From positions 1,850 through 65,849 of the forward strand of contig NZ_BLAF01000035.1 of assembly GCF_009687885.1 (NCBI RefSeq): 64,000 nucleotides of DNA. Direction: 5' to 3'. The position numbers were made by a program, and so were the translations under genes. The DNA comes from Acrocarpospora pleiomorpha (GTDB lineage: Bacteria > Actinomycetota > Actinomycetes > Streptosporangiales > Streptosporangiaceae). Within the stretch, counting starts at the first letter, position 1. The number at the start of each line of letters is the position of its first letter. The notes under the pieces are model-generated. The model made no database searches. It had not been told where the DNA came from and saw only the letters and a program-made list of their open reading frames with translations. Positions 1-7,986 of the stretch are shown piece by piece.

Positions 1-30
1 CCGGCCTCCCGACCGGCCTCCCGACCGGCC
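1..30. repeat. 12-bp tandem repeat, 2.5 copies
   Basis: The unit CCGGCCTCCCGA is present twice followed by a half copy. It lies downstream of the histidine kinase gene that ends at 216. The rest of 40-215 holds no convincing gene. Confidence 0.7.
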
Positions 31-215
31 TGTGGATAACTTTCCGAGGCAGTCCCGCGCGGGGTCGACAATGGCAGCGCACGACGAGCGAACCTGGGCC
101 TCCGAGCTTGCCCTTTGGGCAGTGCCCCGAGGCCGGGCTTCTGGGCTGGGCCGGGTTTCCTGTCCGCTTCTTGGAGGCGGTGGGGCTTCGTCTCGCGTGT
201 GGCCGGGAGTTCGCC

Positions 216-1625
216 TCAGGTCAGGGGCAGGCGGACTACGGCGGTGAGGCCGGGGGAGGCGTCGGTGAGGTGGATGGTGCCGCCGTGGGCGTGGAGGGTG
301 GTGCGGACGATGGCCAGGCCCAGGCCCGCGCCGCCGTCGTCGCGGCTGCGGGCGGTGTCCAGGCGGGTGAAGCGGTCGAAAACGCGTTCGCGGTCGGCCG
401 CGGGGATGCCGGGGCCATCGTCGGTGACGGTGATCTCGGCGATGCGGGGGTTCTGGGGATCGGCGCGGGTTGGGGCGATGGCGGTTAGGGCGACGGCGAC
501 CTTTGCGGTGCGGTGGCGTACCGCGTTGTCGATCAGGTTGGTGAGGACGCGGCCGAGGTCCATGGCGTCGCCGGTGACGGTCAAGGTGGCGGCGGGGAGG
601 TCGGCGATGATGCCGTATCGGTCGGCGGTGCGGGAGACGAGTTCGTTGAGATCGACGGGTTCGCGGCGGGATGGGCGGCCTTCGTCCATGCGGGCCAGCG
701 CGAGCAGGTCCTCGGCCAGGCGGGCCAGGCGCAGGGTGTCCTCGAGCGCGCCTTCGGCGGTTTCCCGCCAGTCTTGGCCCTCGGGGTGGTTGAGGGCCAC
801 TTCCAGCTGGAGGCGGATGCTGGCCAGGGGACTGCGGAGTTCGTGGGCGGCGTCCGAGACCAGGGCGCGCTGCCGGGCGCCGGCGTCCTCGAGCCGGGCC
901 AGCATGTCGTTCAGTGTCATCGCCAGCGAGTGGACCTCGTCGTGCGCTTCCGGCACCGGCAGGCGTCGCGACCGCGCGGTGCCGGTGATCTCGGTGGCGC
1001 CCCGGCGCAGCGCGTCGATGGGGCGTAGCGTCCGGCCGATGACCAGCCAGGACGCGGCGGCCAGCAGGACCATGAGCAGTGGAGTGCCGATCAGCAGGAC
1101 GTGGCCGGCGGCCCGGATGCTGCCCTGCACCTCCGCGAACGAGCGGGCCGCGATCACCGTCGTGCCGCTGTCGGCGCTCAGCACGGTCACTCGAAGCACC
1201 CCGGGGATCCCGTACGGGCGGCTGTCCAGGAAGCGTCCGCCGCCCTCGGCGAGGGCGGCGGCGCGGGACTCCGCCGACAGCAGGGGGACCAGCCGATCGG
1301 TGTTGCCGGTGGCGCCGATGATCCGGCCGTCCCGCGAGATCACCTGCACGATCGTGTTGTCGGTGGTCACGATCGGCCCGTCCAGCCGGTGCGCGTCCGA
1401 GAGCGCGACGGCTTCGCGGGCCCGCTGGTGTATGCCCTCGTCGATGGTCGCCACCAGCGCCCGGGTCAGCACGTCCACGAACACCCACGCCGAGAGTGCC
1501 AGCCCGAGCGCGAGCACGGCCGCCGCCACGACGGTCAGCCGGACCCGCAGGCTCCGCCGCCGCCACCACCCGGTCGCCCCCCGCCACCGCTCCGGAACGC
1601 CGGCAGGAGGGGGATCAGCCGCCAT
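216..1625 (-). CDS. two-component sensor histidine kinase
   Basis: Membrane sensor kinase of the OmpR-partner type, 469 residues. Two membrane segments (about 28-52 and 175-196) bracket an extracytoplasmic sensor region. A HAMP linker follows, then the H-box AAHELRSPL with phospho-acceptor His at about 261. The N-box NLIDNAVRH, G1 box DDGPGIP and G2 box GAGLGLAIV are all intact, so it should be active. The ATG at 1625 is chosen because it overlaps the stop of the response regulator gene by 11 bp, indicating translational coupling; an upstream in-frame extension would run antisense-free but inside the regulator gene. The signal it senses is unknown. The divergent LolA-like protein and ABC exporter genes are plausible targets (inference). 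Confidence 0.95.
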   Translation of the reverse strand: MAADPPPAGVPERWRGATGWWRRRSLRVRLTVVAAAVLALGLALSAWVFVDVLTRALVATIDEGIHQRAREAVALSDAHRLDGPIVTTDNTIVQVISRDGRIIGATGNTDRLVPLLSAESRAAALAEGGGRFLDSRPYGIPGVLRVTVLSADSGTTVIAARSFAEVQGSIRAAGHVLLIGTPLLMVLLAAASWLVIGRTLRPIDALRRGATEITGTARSRRLPVPEAHDEVHSLAMTLNDMLARLEDAGARQRALVSDAAHELRSPLASIRLQLEVALNHPEGQDWRETAEGALEDTLRLARLAEDLLALARMDEGRPSRREPVDLNELVSRTADRYGIIADLPAATLTVTGDAMDLGRVLTNLIDNAVRHRTAKVAVALTAIAPTRADPQNPRIAEITVTDDGPGIPAADRERVFDRFTRLDTARSRDDGGAGLGLAIVRTTLHAHGGTIHLTDASPGLTAVVRLPLT

Positions 1626-2289
1626 CGCTGACCAGACGGTAACCGGCGCCTCGCACGGTCTGCACGGCGGTGCGGCCGAACGGCGCGTCGATCTTGCGGC
1701 GCAGGTAGCCGACGTAGACCTCGACCACGTTCGGGTCGGTGTCGTAGGTGTCCCAGACATGTTCCAGGATCTCGACCTTGGACACGACCTCGTCGTGGTG
1801 GCGCATCAGGTATTCGAGCAGGGCGAACTCGCGGGGAGTCAGCTCGATCGAGGCCGAGCCGCGGGACACCAGGCGGCGGGCCGGGTCCAGGGTGAGGTCC
1901 CCGGCGCGCAGCACCGACGGGCGGCGGCCGCCGCCGCGGCGCAGCAGGGCACGGAGGCGGGCCACCAGCACGACGTAGGAGAAGGGCTTGGTGAGGTAGT
2001 CGTCGGCGCCCAGGTCGAGGCCGTCGGCCAGGTCGTACTCGCCGTCCTTGGCGGAGAGCATGAGGATCGGCACCCAGTTCTCCTCCGCCCGCAGCCGTTT
2101 GCAGACGTTGTAGCCGGACAGCCTCGGCAGCATGATGTCGAGCACGACCACGTCGTAGTCGCCGACCTGGGCGAGGTGCAGCCCTTCCTCGCCGTCGTGG
2201 GCCAGGTCCACGGCGAACCCCTCGGCCCGCAGGCCGCGCTGCAGCGCCGCCGCCATCCGCCGCTCATCTTCCACCACCAGAACCCGCAT
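1615..2289 (-). CDS. two-component response regulator, OmpR/PhoB family
   Basis: Receiver domain (1-115) with acidic pair E7/D8, phospho-acceptor D51 in VVLDIMLP and conserved K101 in LTKPF. It is followed by an OmpR-type winged helix (about 130-224) carrying the typical LTPREFALLEYL start. Start is the ATG at 2289; a second ATG lies three codons upstream. Cotranscribed with, and overlapping, the downstream sensor kinase gene. A cluster of GCTGAGA heptamers lies directly upstream and is a likely autoregulatory operator that could also control the divergent LolA-like gene. Confidence 0.95.
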   Translation of the reverse strand: MRVLVVEDERRMAAALQRGLRAEGFAVDLAHDGEEGLHLAQVGDYDVVVLDIMLPRLSGYNVCKRLRAEENWVPILMLSAKDGEYDLADGLDLGADDYLTKPFSYVVLVARLRALLRRGGGRRPSVLRAGDLTLDPARRLVSRGSASIELTPREFALLEYLMRHHDEVVSKVEILEHVWDTYDTDPNVVEVYVGYLRRKIDAPFGRTAVQTVRGAGYRLVSDGG

Positions 2290-2312
2290 GACCCCCATTT
2301 TGGCCCTTACCT

Positions 2313-2383
2313 GCTGAGACCTGGCTGAGAGGGACGGCAGAGCGGGACCTGCGGAGCTGAGAGGGATCTCAGCGCCTCTCAGC
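2313..2383. promoter_or_regulatory. cluster of five GCTGAGA heptamers (probable response-regulator operator)
   Basis: GCTGAGA occurs at 2313, 2324 and 2356 on the + strand. Its complement TCTCAGC occurs at 2367 and 2377. The first two are 11 bp apart and the last two 10 bp apart, which is the helical spacing expected for OmpR-family half-sites. The cluster fills the divergent promoter region between the response regulator (2289, -) and the LolA-like gene (2442, +). Assignment to this regulator is inference. Confidence 0.6.
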
Positions 2384-2441
2384 TTCGGCACAGGGTGGAG
2401 CGCGCAGGGTGGGGCCGTATCCATCAGATTGGAGAGGTGAA

Positions 2442-3578
2442 ATGCCCAAGAGAGCACGCGCCGTGAGGTGGGGGGTGCCGGTCGCCGCCATCGCCGTGGT
2501 GGCCGGAGCCGTCGGAGCGGGCCCTGTGATCGCCGCGGTCCAGGGGGATCCGGTGCTGCCCGAGCTCACCGCCCAGCAGCTGCTGGCCGACGTCGGCACC
2601 CGCTGGCAGTCCGGAAAGCTGCCGCCCATGTCCGGGACGATCATCGAAACCGCGTCCCTCGGCGTGCCCGGCCTGTCCTCGCTGGCCGGTGAGGGGAACA
2701 CGCCGCTCGGCCTGCTGGCCGGATCCCACCAGGTCAAGATCTGGTACGGCTCCGAGTCGCAGGTCAGGATCGCGCTGCCCGGCCACATGAGCGAGCACGA
2801 CCTGATCGTCAACGGGGCTCAGACCTGGTGGTGGGACAGCGCCGCCAACACGGCGACCAGGATCAAGACGCCGCCCGCGCCGGCCGCGCCGACCCTGCCG
2901 CCCAGCGTGGTCACGCCGCAGCAGGCGGCCGAGCGGGCGCTGGCGGCGGCCGACGGCGACACCGCGGTCAGCGTCGGCAACGACGCCGTCGTGGCCGGGC
3001 GGGCCGCGTACGAGCTGGTGCTCACGCCCACCACGCCCGCTTCGCTGATCAAGGACATCCGCGTGGCCATCGACGGTGAGACCCTCATCCCGCTCCGGGT
3101 GCAGGTCTACGCGAAGGGCGCCGCCGAACCCGCCTTCGAGGTGGGCTTCGACTCGGTGACCTTCTCCCGCCCGGCTCCGGAGAACTTCGCGTTCACCCCG
3201 CCGGCGGGAGCGAAGGTCCAGGACGGGGAGCTGCCCGCCCTGGGCGAGGGACGCGCCGCGCGCCCCGACCACACCGGCGGGGACGCGAAGGTGATCGGGT
3301 CCGGCTGGTCCACCGTGGTCGTCATGCCGATGCCCGACGGCGCGCTCACCGAAGGCGCCCTCACCGGGGGCGAGGACGAGCGGGGAATGGGCGCCGGGGC
3401 GCAGATGGGCTCGCTCGTCGACGGCGTGTTCAAGGCCGCGACACCGGTCAGCGGCACCTGGGGGAGCGGCCGGTTGATCAAGACCAAGCTGGTGTCCGTG
3501 CTGCTCACCGATGACGGGCGCGTCGTCGCCGGGGCGGTCACGCCCGAGGTTCTGTACGAGGCGGCCGGCCGGAAATGA
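2442..3578 (+). CDS. secreted/membrane-anchored LolA-like protein (MucB/RseB-like fold)
   Basis: 378 residues. The N-terminus MPKRARAVRW is followed by a hydrophobic segment (about 11-34) acting as signal peptide or anchor. The rest is extracytoplasmic and resembles actinobacterial proteins annotated as outer-membrane-lipoprotein-sorting-like (LolA/RseB fold). These probably bind lipid or act as envelope-stress sensors rather than true Lol carriers. Start ATG 2442 has a clear GGAGAGG Shine-Dalgarno at 2431-2437. The stop overlaps the start of the ABC ATPase gene (ATGA), so it is translationally coupled to the exporter. Divergent from the two-component genes. Confidence 0.8.
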   Translation: MPKRARAVRWGVPVAAIAVVAGAVGAGPVIAAVQGDPVLPELTAQQLLADVGTRWQSGKLPPMSGTIIETASLGVPGLSSLAGEGNTPLGLLAGSHQVKIWYGSESQVRIALPGHMSEHDLIVNGAQTWWWDSAANTATRIKTPPAPAAPTLPPSVVTPQQAAERALAAADGDTAVSVGNDAVVAGRAAYELVLTPTTPASLIKDIRVAIDGETLIPLRVQVYAKGAAEPAFEVGFDSVTFSRPAPENFAFTPPAGAKVQDGELPALGEGRAARPDHTGGDAKVIGSGWSTVVVMPMPDGALTEGALTGGEDERGMGAGAQMGSLVDGVFKAATPVSGTWGSGRLIKTKLVSVLLTDDGRVVAGAVTPEVLYEAAGRK

Positions 3579-4549
3579 CCATGACGATCGATGCGGCGGG
3601 GGGCGCGCTCATGGCGTCCCCCGCCGAGGGGGCCGCGATCGTCACCCGCGGCCTGACCAAACGTTTCCGCGGCGGCCAGCTCGCCGTGGACCAGCTGGAC
3701 CTCACGGTCCCCCGCGGCGCCGTGTTCGGCTTTCTCGGCCCCAACGGCTCCGGCAAGACGACCACCATCAGGATGCTGCTCGGCCTGGTCGCGCCGACCG
3801 CCGGGACCAGTTCCATCCTGGGATCCGGGTCGCCGCGCCAGGCGCTGACCAAGGTCGGGGCGCTGGTGGAGGGCCCGGCGTTCTATCCGTACCTGTCCGG
3901 GGCCGCCAACCTGCGGCGCTTCGACGCCGCCGACCCCAGCGCCGATCCGCGTACGGTCGAACGGCGGGTCGCGGAGGCGCTCGACCGGGTGGGGCTGGCG
4001 GCCGCCGCCAAGAAGCGTTACCGGGCCTACTCCCTGGGCATGCGCCAGCGCCTGGCCATCGCCGCCACCCTGCTCGGGCCCCGCGAGCTCCTCGTCCTGG
4101 ACGAACCCACCAACGGTCTGGACCCGCAGGGCACCCGCGAGGTCCGCAATCTGATCAAGGACGTGGCCGCCGGCGGCACCACCGTCTTCGTCTCCTCGCA
4201 TCTGCTCGCCGAGGTCGAGCAGATGTGCACGCACATCGGCGTCATGCGCACCGGCCGCCTGGTGGCCGAAGGACCGCTCGCCGAACTCCGCTCGGCCAAC
4301 GTCCCGCGCATCCGCGTCGAAACCCCCGACGTCGCCCAGGCCGCCGCCGTGCTGGCCACCTTGGGCCTCACCGACGTCAGCCCCGGCTCCGGCGAACTCT
4401 CCGCCGAACTCGGCCACGCCCTTCCCGAACATGTCACCGCCGCCCTCGTCCGCGAGGGCGTCGCCGTCCGCGGCATCCACGTGGTCCGCCCCACCCTGGA
4501 GGACCTTTTCGTCGATCTCACCGGGGAGGGATTCGATGTCGAAGCATGA
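3575..4549 (+). CDS. ABC transporter ATP-binding protein (drug/bacitracin exporter type)
   Basis: Nucleotide-binding subunit of 324 residues. Walker A GPNGSGKTT, an ABC-signature-like YSLGMRQRLA, Walker B LLVLDEPTNGLD and the H-loop SSHLLAEVEQ are intact. The C-terminal about 90 residues resemble the accessory domain of antibiotic-type exporters. It overlaps the upstream LolA-like gene by 4 bp and the downstream permease by 14 bp, forming a three-gene operon. Substrate unknown. Confidence 0.93.
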   Translation: MTMTIDAAGGALMASPAEGAAIVTRGLTKRFRGGQLAVDQLDLTVPRGAVFGFLGPNGSGKTTTIRMLLGLVAPTAGTSSILGSGSPRQALTKVGALVEGPAFYPYLSGAANLRRFDAADPSADPRTVERRVAEALDRVGLAAAAKKRYRAYSLGMRQRLAIAATLLGPRELLVLDEPTNGLDPQGTREVRNLIKDVAAGGTTVFVSSHLLAEVEQMCTHIGVMRTGRLVAEGPLAELRSANVPRIRVETPDVAQAAAVLATLGLTDVSPGSGELSAELGHALPEHVTAALVREGVAVRGIHVVRPTLEDLFVDLTGEGFDVEA

Positions 4550-5843
4550 CCAACTCACCAAGCCCGCGCAGGAGGTCCCCGAGGCTTCGCGATCGGAGAC
4601 GACGGCCGGTGATGGCACCGAACTCACCCGGTCGGAGGAATCCCGCATGGACGTGGCCAGCGAGGGGTCCAGGATGAATGCCGCCGGACAGACTCCGTTG
4701 GGCGGGTCCAGGGCGGACGACGATGGTGGGAGGCCCAGGATAGGTCCCGCCGGCCATGAATCCAGCATGGATGCCGTCAGGCACCCTCCGTTGGAGGACT
4801 CCAGGGTGGACTCCGTTGGTGGGAGGTCATTGATGGGCCCCGCCAGCCATGAATCCAGGAGGGATGCCGCGGGACTCGCCCCGCTGGAGGATTCCAGGAT
4901 GGACGGCGTCGATGGGCGAACCAGGATGGACTCCGTCGCCGAGAAATCGATGGGGAACCGTGTCGCGGAGGAACTGACGGGGAACCATGTCGCAACCGCT
5001 GCGGGGCATGGGGTGGAGTCCTTCTCGATGTCGGGGACTCGGGCCGTGGTCCGGTTGCTGAGGTCGGAGATCGGGCTGACCTTCCGGAGGCCCAGGAATC
5101 TGGCCCTGCTGGCGGTGCTCGCGGTCGTGCCGGTGCTGATCGGGGTGGCGATCCGGGTGGCGGCCGGTGATGGGGCCGACTTTGTCGGGCAGGTCGCGGG
5201 GAACGGGCTGGTGCTGGCCTTCGCCGCGTTCTTCGTGATGGTGCCGCTGGTTCTGCCGCTGGCGGTCGGGGTCGTCGCGGGGGATTCGATCGCGGGCGAG
5301 GCGAGCCTGGGCACGCTTCGGTATCTGCTGACCGCTCCGGCGGGACGTACCCGGCTGCTGGTGCTGAAATACCTCAACGTTGTCGTGTTCGCGGTGGCGG
5401 CGTGCGGGTTGGTGGCGGTATCCGCGCTGGTCACGGGGCTGTTGTTGTTTCCGGTCGGGCCGGTGACGTTGCTGTCGGGGAGCACCGTCCCGCTTGCCGA
5501 AGGGCTGCTGCGCATCGGCTTGGTCGCGCTGTACGCGGCCGCGGGGATGGCCGCGCTGGGGGCGCTCGCGCTGGCGATCTCGACGCTGACCGAGGCGCCC
5601 ATCGGGGCGATCGCGGCCACGCTCGTGCTGGTCGTCGTGGCGCAGGTGCTGCAGGCGATCCCGCAGCTGGCGGTGATCGAGCCATACCTGCTCACGTCCT
5701 GGTGGAACAAGTTCGACGGAGCGCTGCGCGACCCGATCGCCTTCGATCAGATGGGCCAGGGACTGCTGGCCTTCGGGGCGTACATCCTGGTCTTCGGGTC
5801 GATCGCCTGGGCGCGGTTCACCAGCCGCGACATCACCGCCTGA
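4536..5843 (+). CDS. ABC-2 type permease with repeat-rich hydrophilic N-terminus
   Basis: 435 residues as drawn. Residues about 165-435 are a normal ABC-2 permease with about six membrane segments. Residues 1-164 are an unusual polar, Asp/Arg/Ser/Met-rich extension containing three 31-residue tandem repeats. ATG 4536 has a GGGAGGG Shine-Dalgarno at 4524-4530 and overlaps the ATPase stop. An alternative start at ATG 5028 also has a good site (GGTGGAG, 9-nt spacing) and would give a conventional 271-residue permease without the repeats. Which start is used cannot be decided from sequence alone. Confidence 0.85.
   Translation: MSKHDQLTKPAQEVPEASRSETTAGDGTELTRSEESRMDVASEGSRMNAAGQTPLGGSRADDDGGRPRIGPAGHESSMDAVRHPPLEDSRVDSVGGRSLMGPASHESRRDAAGLAPLEDSRMDGVDGRTRMDSVAEKSMGNRVAEELTGNHVATAAGHGVESFSMSGTRAVVRLLRSEIGLTFRRPRNLALLAVLAVVPVLIGVAIRVAAGDGADFVGQVAGNGLVLAFAAFFVMVPLVLPLAVGVVAGDSIAGEASLGTLRYLLTAPAGRTRLLVLKYLNVVVFAVAACGLVAVSALVTGLLLFPVGPVTLLSGSTVPLAEGLLRIGLVALYAAAGMAALGALALAISTLTEAPIGAIAATLVLVVVAQVLQAIPQLAVIEPYLLTSWWNKFDGALRDPIAFDQMGQGLLAFGAYILVFGSIAWARFTSRDITA
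4650..4928 (+). repeat. three 93-bp tandem repeats (31 codons each) in permease N-terminus
   Basis: Units cover 4650-4742, 4743-4835 and 4836-4928, in frame, encoding residues 39-69, 70-100 and 101-131. Units 2 and 3 are closest, sharing GPA-HES and LEDSR motifs. The period is exactly 93 bp, so copy-number change keeps frame. Confidence 0.85.
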
Positions 5844-5853
5844 GCCTGCGGAT

Positions 5854-5888
5854 CGGCCGTGGCCGTGCGGAGCGCACGGTCACGGCCG
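5854..5888. terminator. bidirectional terminator-like hairpin
   Basis: A 16-bp stem with one G-U wobble pair and a 3-nt loop lies in the 53-bp gap between the convergent permease and ycnI genes. Arms are CGGCCGTGGCCGTGCG and CGCACGGTCACGGCCG. No T-run follows, as is common in high-GC actinomycetes. Confidence 0.7.
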
Positions 5889-5896
5889 GTGGGAGG

Positions 5897-6637
5897 TCAG
5901 GCCGTGGGGCGGCGGCGGAGGGCGACGATCGCGACGCCCACGCCGATGACGCCGATCGCGACGCCGATGCCGGCGATGAGGCGGGCGGTGCCGTCGGAGG
6001 CGGCGGCCGAGGCGGTCTCGGATTGGGCGTTGTTCACCGCGACCACGGAGGGGATGGCGGAGGCGGTGGGGGAGGCCATCGCGGCGGCGCCGTGGGCGTC
6101 GTCGCCGGTCGGGGCGATCAGCTTCAGGGTCGGGGCCGGGTGCTCGGCCTCGGTGCCGTCGGCCTTGGGCTCGTCGGCCCACTTGACGACCTCGCCGCTG
6201 GAGTATGTCTGGGTGGTCGGGAAAACGAGCTGGTCGACGTTGTCGGGCATGGCGCCCATCGACACCTCGAACTCCTGGAACTGCCCGGCCTCGACCTTCC
6301 CGCCGGACCAGGTGATCTTCGTGACGGCCTCGGTGATCTCGCCGTACTTGGACTGCACGGGGGCGGGCAGCTTGCTCTCGGTGACCTTGACGTCCCAGCC
6401 CGGCACGGGTCGTACGGATACGAACGGGAGCGGGTGGTCGACCGGCAGGGAGACCTCGATCTTGGTGGTCGAGGCGTCGTCGCGCTCGTTGGGCACCCGG
6501 AAGGCGACCTTGGCGAAGCCGCCCTTCTCGGCCGATCCGGGGTTGACGGTGACGTGGGCGAGCGCGGGGAGGGCGAGGCCGAAGGTGAGAGCGGTGGCAC
6601 CGGCGGTGACGGCGATGGCGCGACGGAGGATGGACAT
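5897..6637 (-). CDS. ycnI: YcnI-family copper-binding membrane protein (DUF1775)
   Basis: 246 residues: signal peptide (1-26) ending ALA, then the mature N-terminus beginning HVTVNP. In characterised YcnI the first mature His coordinates Cu(II) in a monohistidine brace, and here that His is retained. The DUF1775 domain spans about 27-165, followed by an Ala/Thr-rich linker and a C-terminal membrane anchor (about 218-238) ending RRRPTA. Start ATG 6637 is preceded by GGAG. The next gene in the same orientation upstream is the His-rich membrane protein at 6954-7847, separated by 316 bp. Role: extracytoplasmic copper handling (family knowledge). Confidence 0.9.
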   Translation of the reverse strand: MSILRRAIAVTAGATALTFGLALPALAHVTVNPGSAEKGGFAKVAFRVPNERDDASTTKIEVSLPVDHPLPFVSVRPVPGWDVKVTESKLPAPVQSKYGEITEAVTKITWSGGKVEAGQFQEFEVSMGAMPDNVDQLVFPTTQTYSSGEVVKWADEPKADGTEAEHPAPTLKLIAPTGDDAHGAAAMASPTASAIPSVVAVNNAQSETASAAASDGTARLIAGIGVAIGVIGVGVAIVALRRRPTA

Positions 6638-6953
6638 GAGGTTCTCCACTGGCGATGTCGGAAGCATGAAATGCCGGGCGTGCGACTGGAGCACGCTCGA
6701 CTGAACCGCGCTCACCGGAGATCGAAGGGGATCTCATCTAGCGATACGCAGCCCACAGGGGAAATGTCAGAAATGCGGTCCAGGACGGAGCGATGTCCAC
6801 AACGGGACTAGGCCCCTGACCGGCGTCCCTGTAGCAGGAGTTCCCCGTGACAGGGGTCAACTCGCGACAGAGGGCGACGGATCAAGGGATCAGACGCCGT
6901 GGCAGTATCCGGTTCCGCGACAAGGGTCAGCGGGGATCAGGATCCGTGGCTGG
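6638..6953. other. 316-bp intergenic region upstream of ycnI
   Basis: No gene seen. It should contain the ycnI promoter on the - strand. An imperfect direct repeat, GTGACAGGGGTCA at 6847-6859 and GCGACAAGGGTCA at 6917-6929 (11 of 13 bases), is the only structure noted; it could be a regulator site, but no regulator is identifiable. Confidence 0.4.
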
Positions 6954-7847
6954 TCAGCTGGGCAGTGGAGGGCCCCGTCTGACCACGATGTAGCGAAGTG
7001 GCTCGTTTATTCTCGGCAGCCCCAGGTGGCGCCATCCATGCGCGACTCGGCGGAGTGCCACCTGAGCGGTCGTGTCGGCAGGCGCGAACAGCCTGAGCAG
7101 CACCTGGACCGCGGCGATTCCGATTCGCCGGAGGACCGACCACAAGGCGGTCTCGCCTCGGGCCACCCACCACGCGGTGACCAGCGCCGCGGTGATGTGC
7201 GCGATCAGCATCCCCAGCGAGATGCCCAGCCCGTGCGCCTGGTGATCGCCCGCTGCGGCCGGAACGCTCGCCCACAGCCGCGACGCCAGGATCGCCTTGA
7301 CCGTCGCGCCATGGTTGAACAGCTCATGCAGCCCACCCTGCGCCACCAGCAGCATGCTCGTGATCAGCACCGGCGACCGTTCGCACCCGGCAAGGGTGGC
7401 GGCTCCCGCGAAGACACCCGCCGCCGCGACGATCAGCGTCCACGCCGTGGGCTCGTCCCCACCGGCCAGCTGGTGCGCCATCGCCGCGAGCAACACACAA
7501 ACCGCCGCGAATGCCGCAGACCTCACCAGCCGGAACGGAAGATCCGCCGTCCCGTGGGAACGTTTCCCGGCTGAGTCACGGCCGGAAAGCAACGGAAGAT
7601 CCGCCGTCTCGTGGGAACGTTTCCCGGCTGAGTCACGGCCGGAAAGCAACGGAAGATCCGCCGCCTCACGGGAACGCATAGCTGCCGAGTCATGGCCGGA
7701 AAACACTCGAGGAGTCACGTGCTTCGCAGGGCGAGGGAAAGTGCTCGTCCGGGTGTCCGGCGTCCCCGAAAGCCGCACTGCCGCGAGGGCCGGGCGGGTG
7801 AGCTGGGGGAGGCGGGGCACCACGGTTGCAAATCTTCTCATGCCCAT
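6954..7847 (-). CDS. polytopic membrane protein with His motifs and tandem-repeat N-terminus
   Basis: 297 residues. Residues 1-106 are polar and include three 19-residue tandem repeats. Residues about 110-235 form four or five membrane segments. His residues sit at or near membrane ends (AHQL, GLHELFNHG, GDHQAHGLG, AHIT), suggesting metal or haem binding. I do not recognise the family by name; similar proteins sit beside ycnI/copC-type genes in actinomycetes, so a copper-related role is plausible. ATG 7847 and ATG 7841 are both possible starts and neither has a strong Shine-Dalgarno. Confidence 0.75.
   Translation of the reverse strand: MGMRRFATVVPRLPQLTRPALAAVRLSGTPDTRTSTFPRPAKHVTPRVFSGHDSAAMRSREAADLPLLSGRDSAGKRSHETADLPLLSGRDSAGKRSHGTADLPFRLVRSAAFAAVCVLLAAMAHQLAGGDEPTAWTLIVAAAGVFAGAATLAGCERSPVLITSMLLVAQGGLHELFNHGATVKAILASRLWASVPAAAGDHQAHGLGISLGMLIAHITAALVTAWWVARGETALWSVLRRIGIAAVQVLLRLFAPADTTAQVALRRVAHGWRHLGLPRINEPLRYIVVRRGPPLPS
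7530..7700 (-). repeat. three 57-bp tandem repeats (19 codons each)
   Basis: Exact 57-bp period within the membrane protein gene, encoding residues 50-106 with the pattern SG(H/R)DSA..RS..(A/T)ADLP. Two of the copies are almost identical. The core CCGGCC(A/G)TGACTC resembles the core of the 93-bp repeats at 4650-4928. Confidence 0.85.
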
Positions 7848-7986
7848 GGGGTGGTCTTGAAGGTGTGGCCCCGTTGAAGATCTATCCCGTGCGGGCGCGT
7901 GCCTTTTTTAGAGGTTTGTCGCTAATGTGGCCGCGAACCGCACGAACGCCTCCACCCTCTGGGCGTTCTCACACGAGGTGGTGATC

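Noticed and set aside
31..39. Perfect DnaA-box-like TGTGGATAA
   Set aside because: Only one copy is present, with no dnaA/dnaN neighbours or box cluster, so an origin is not supported.
3107..5710. Long antisense open frame of 867 codons
   Set aside because: It runs opposite the LolA-like, ABC ATPase and permease genes, has low-complexity composition and no recognisable motif; a GC-bias shadow.
7896..7911. Possible terminator GGCGCGTGCC followed by TTTTTT
   Set aside because: The stem is only 3 bp and no gene ends immediately upstream on the + strand.
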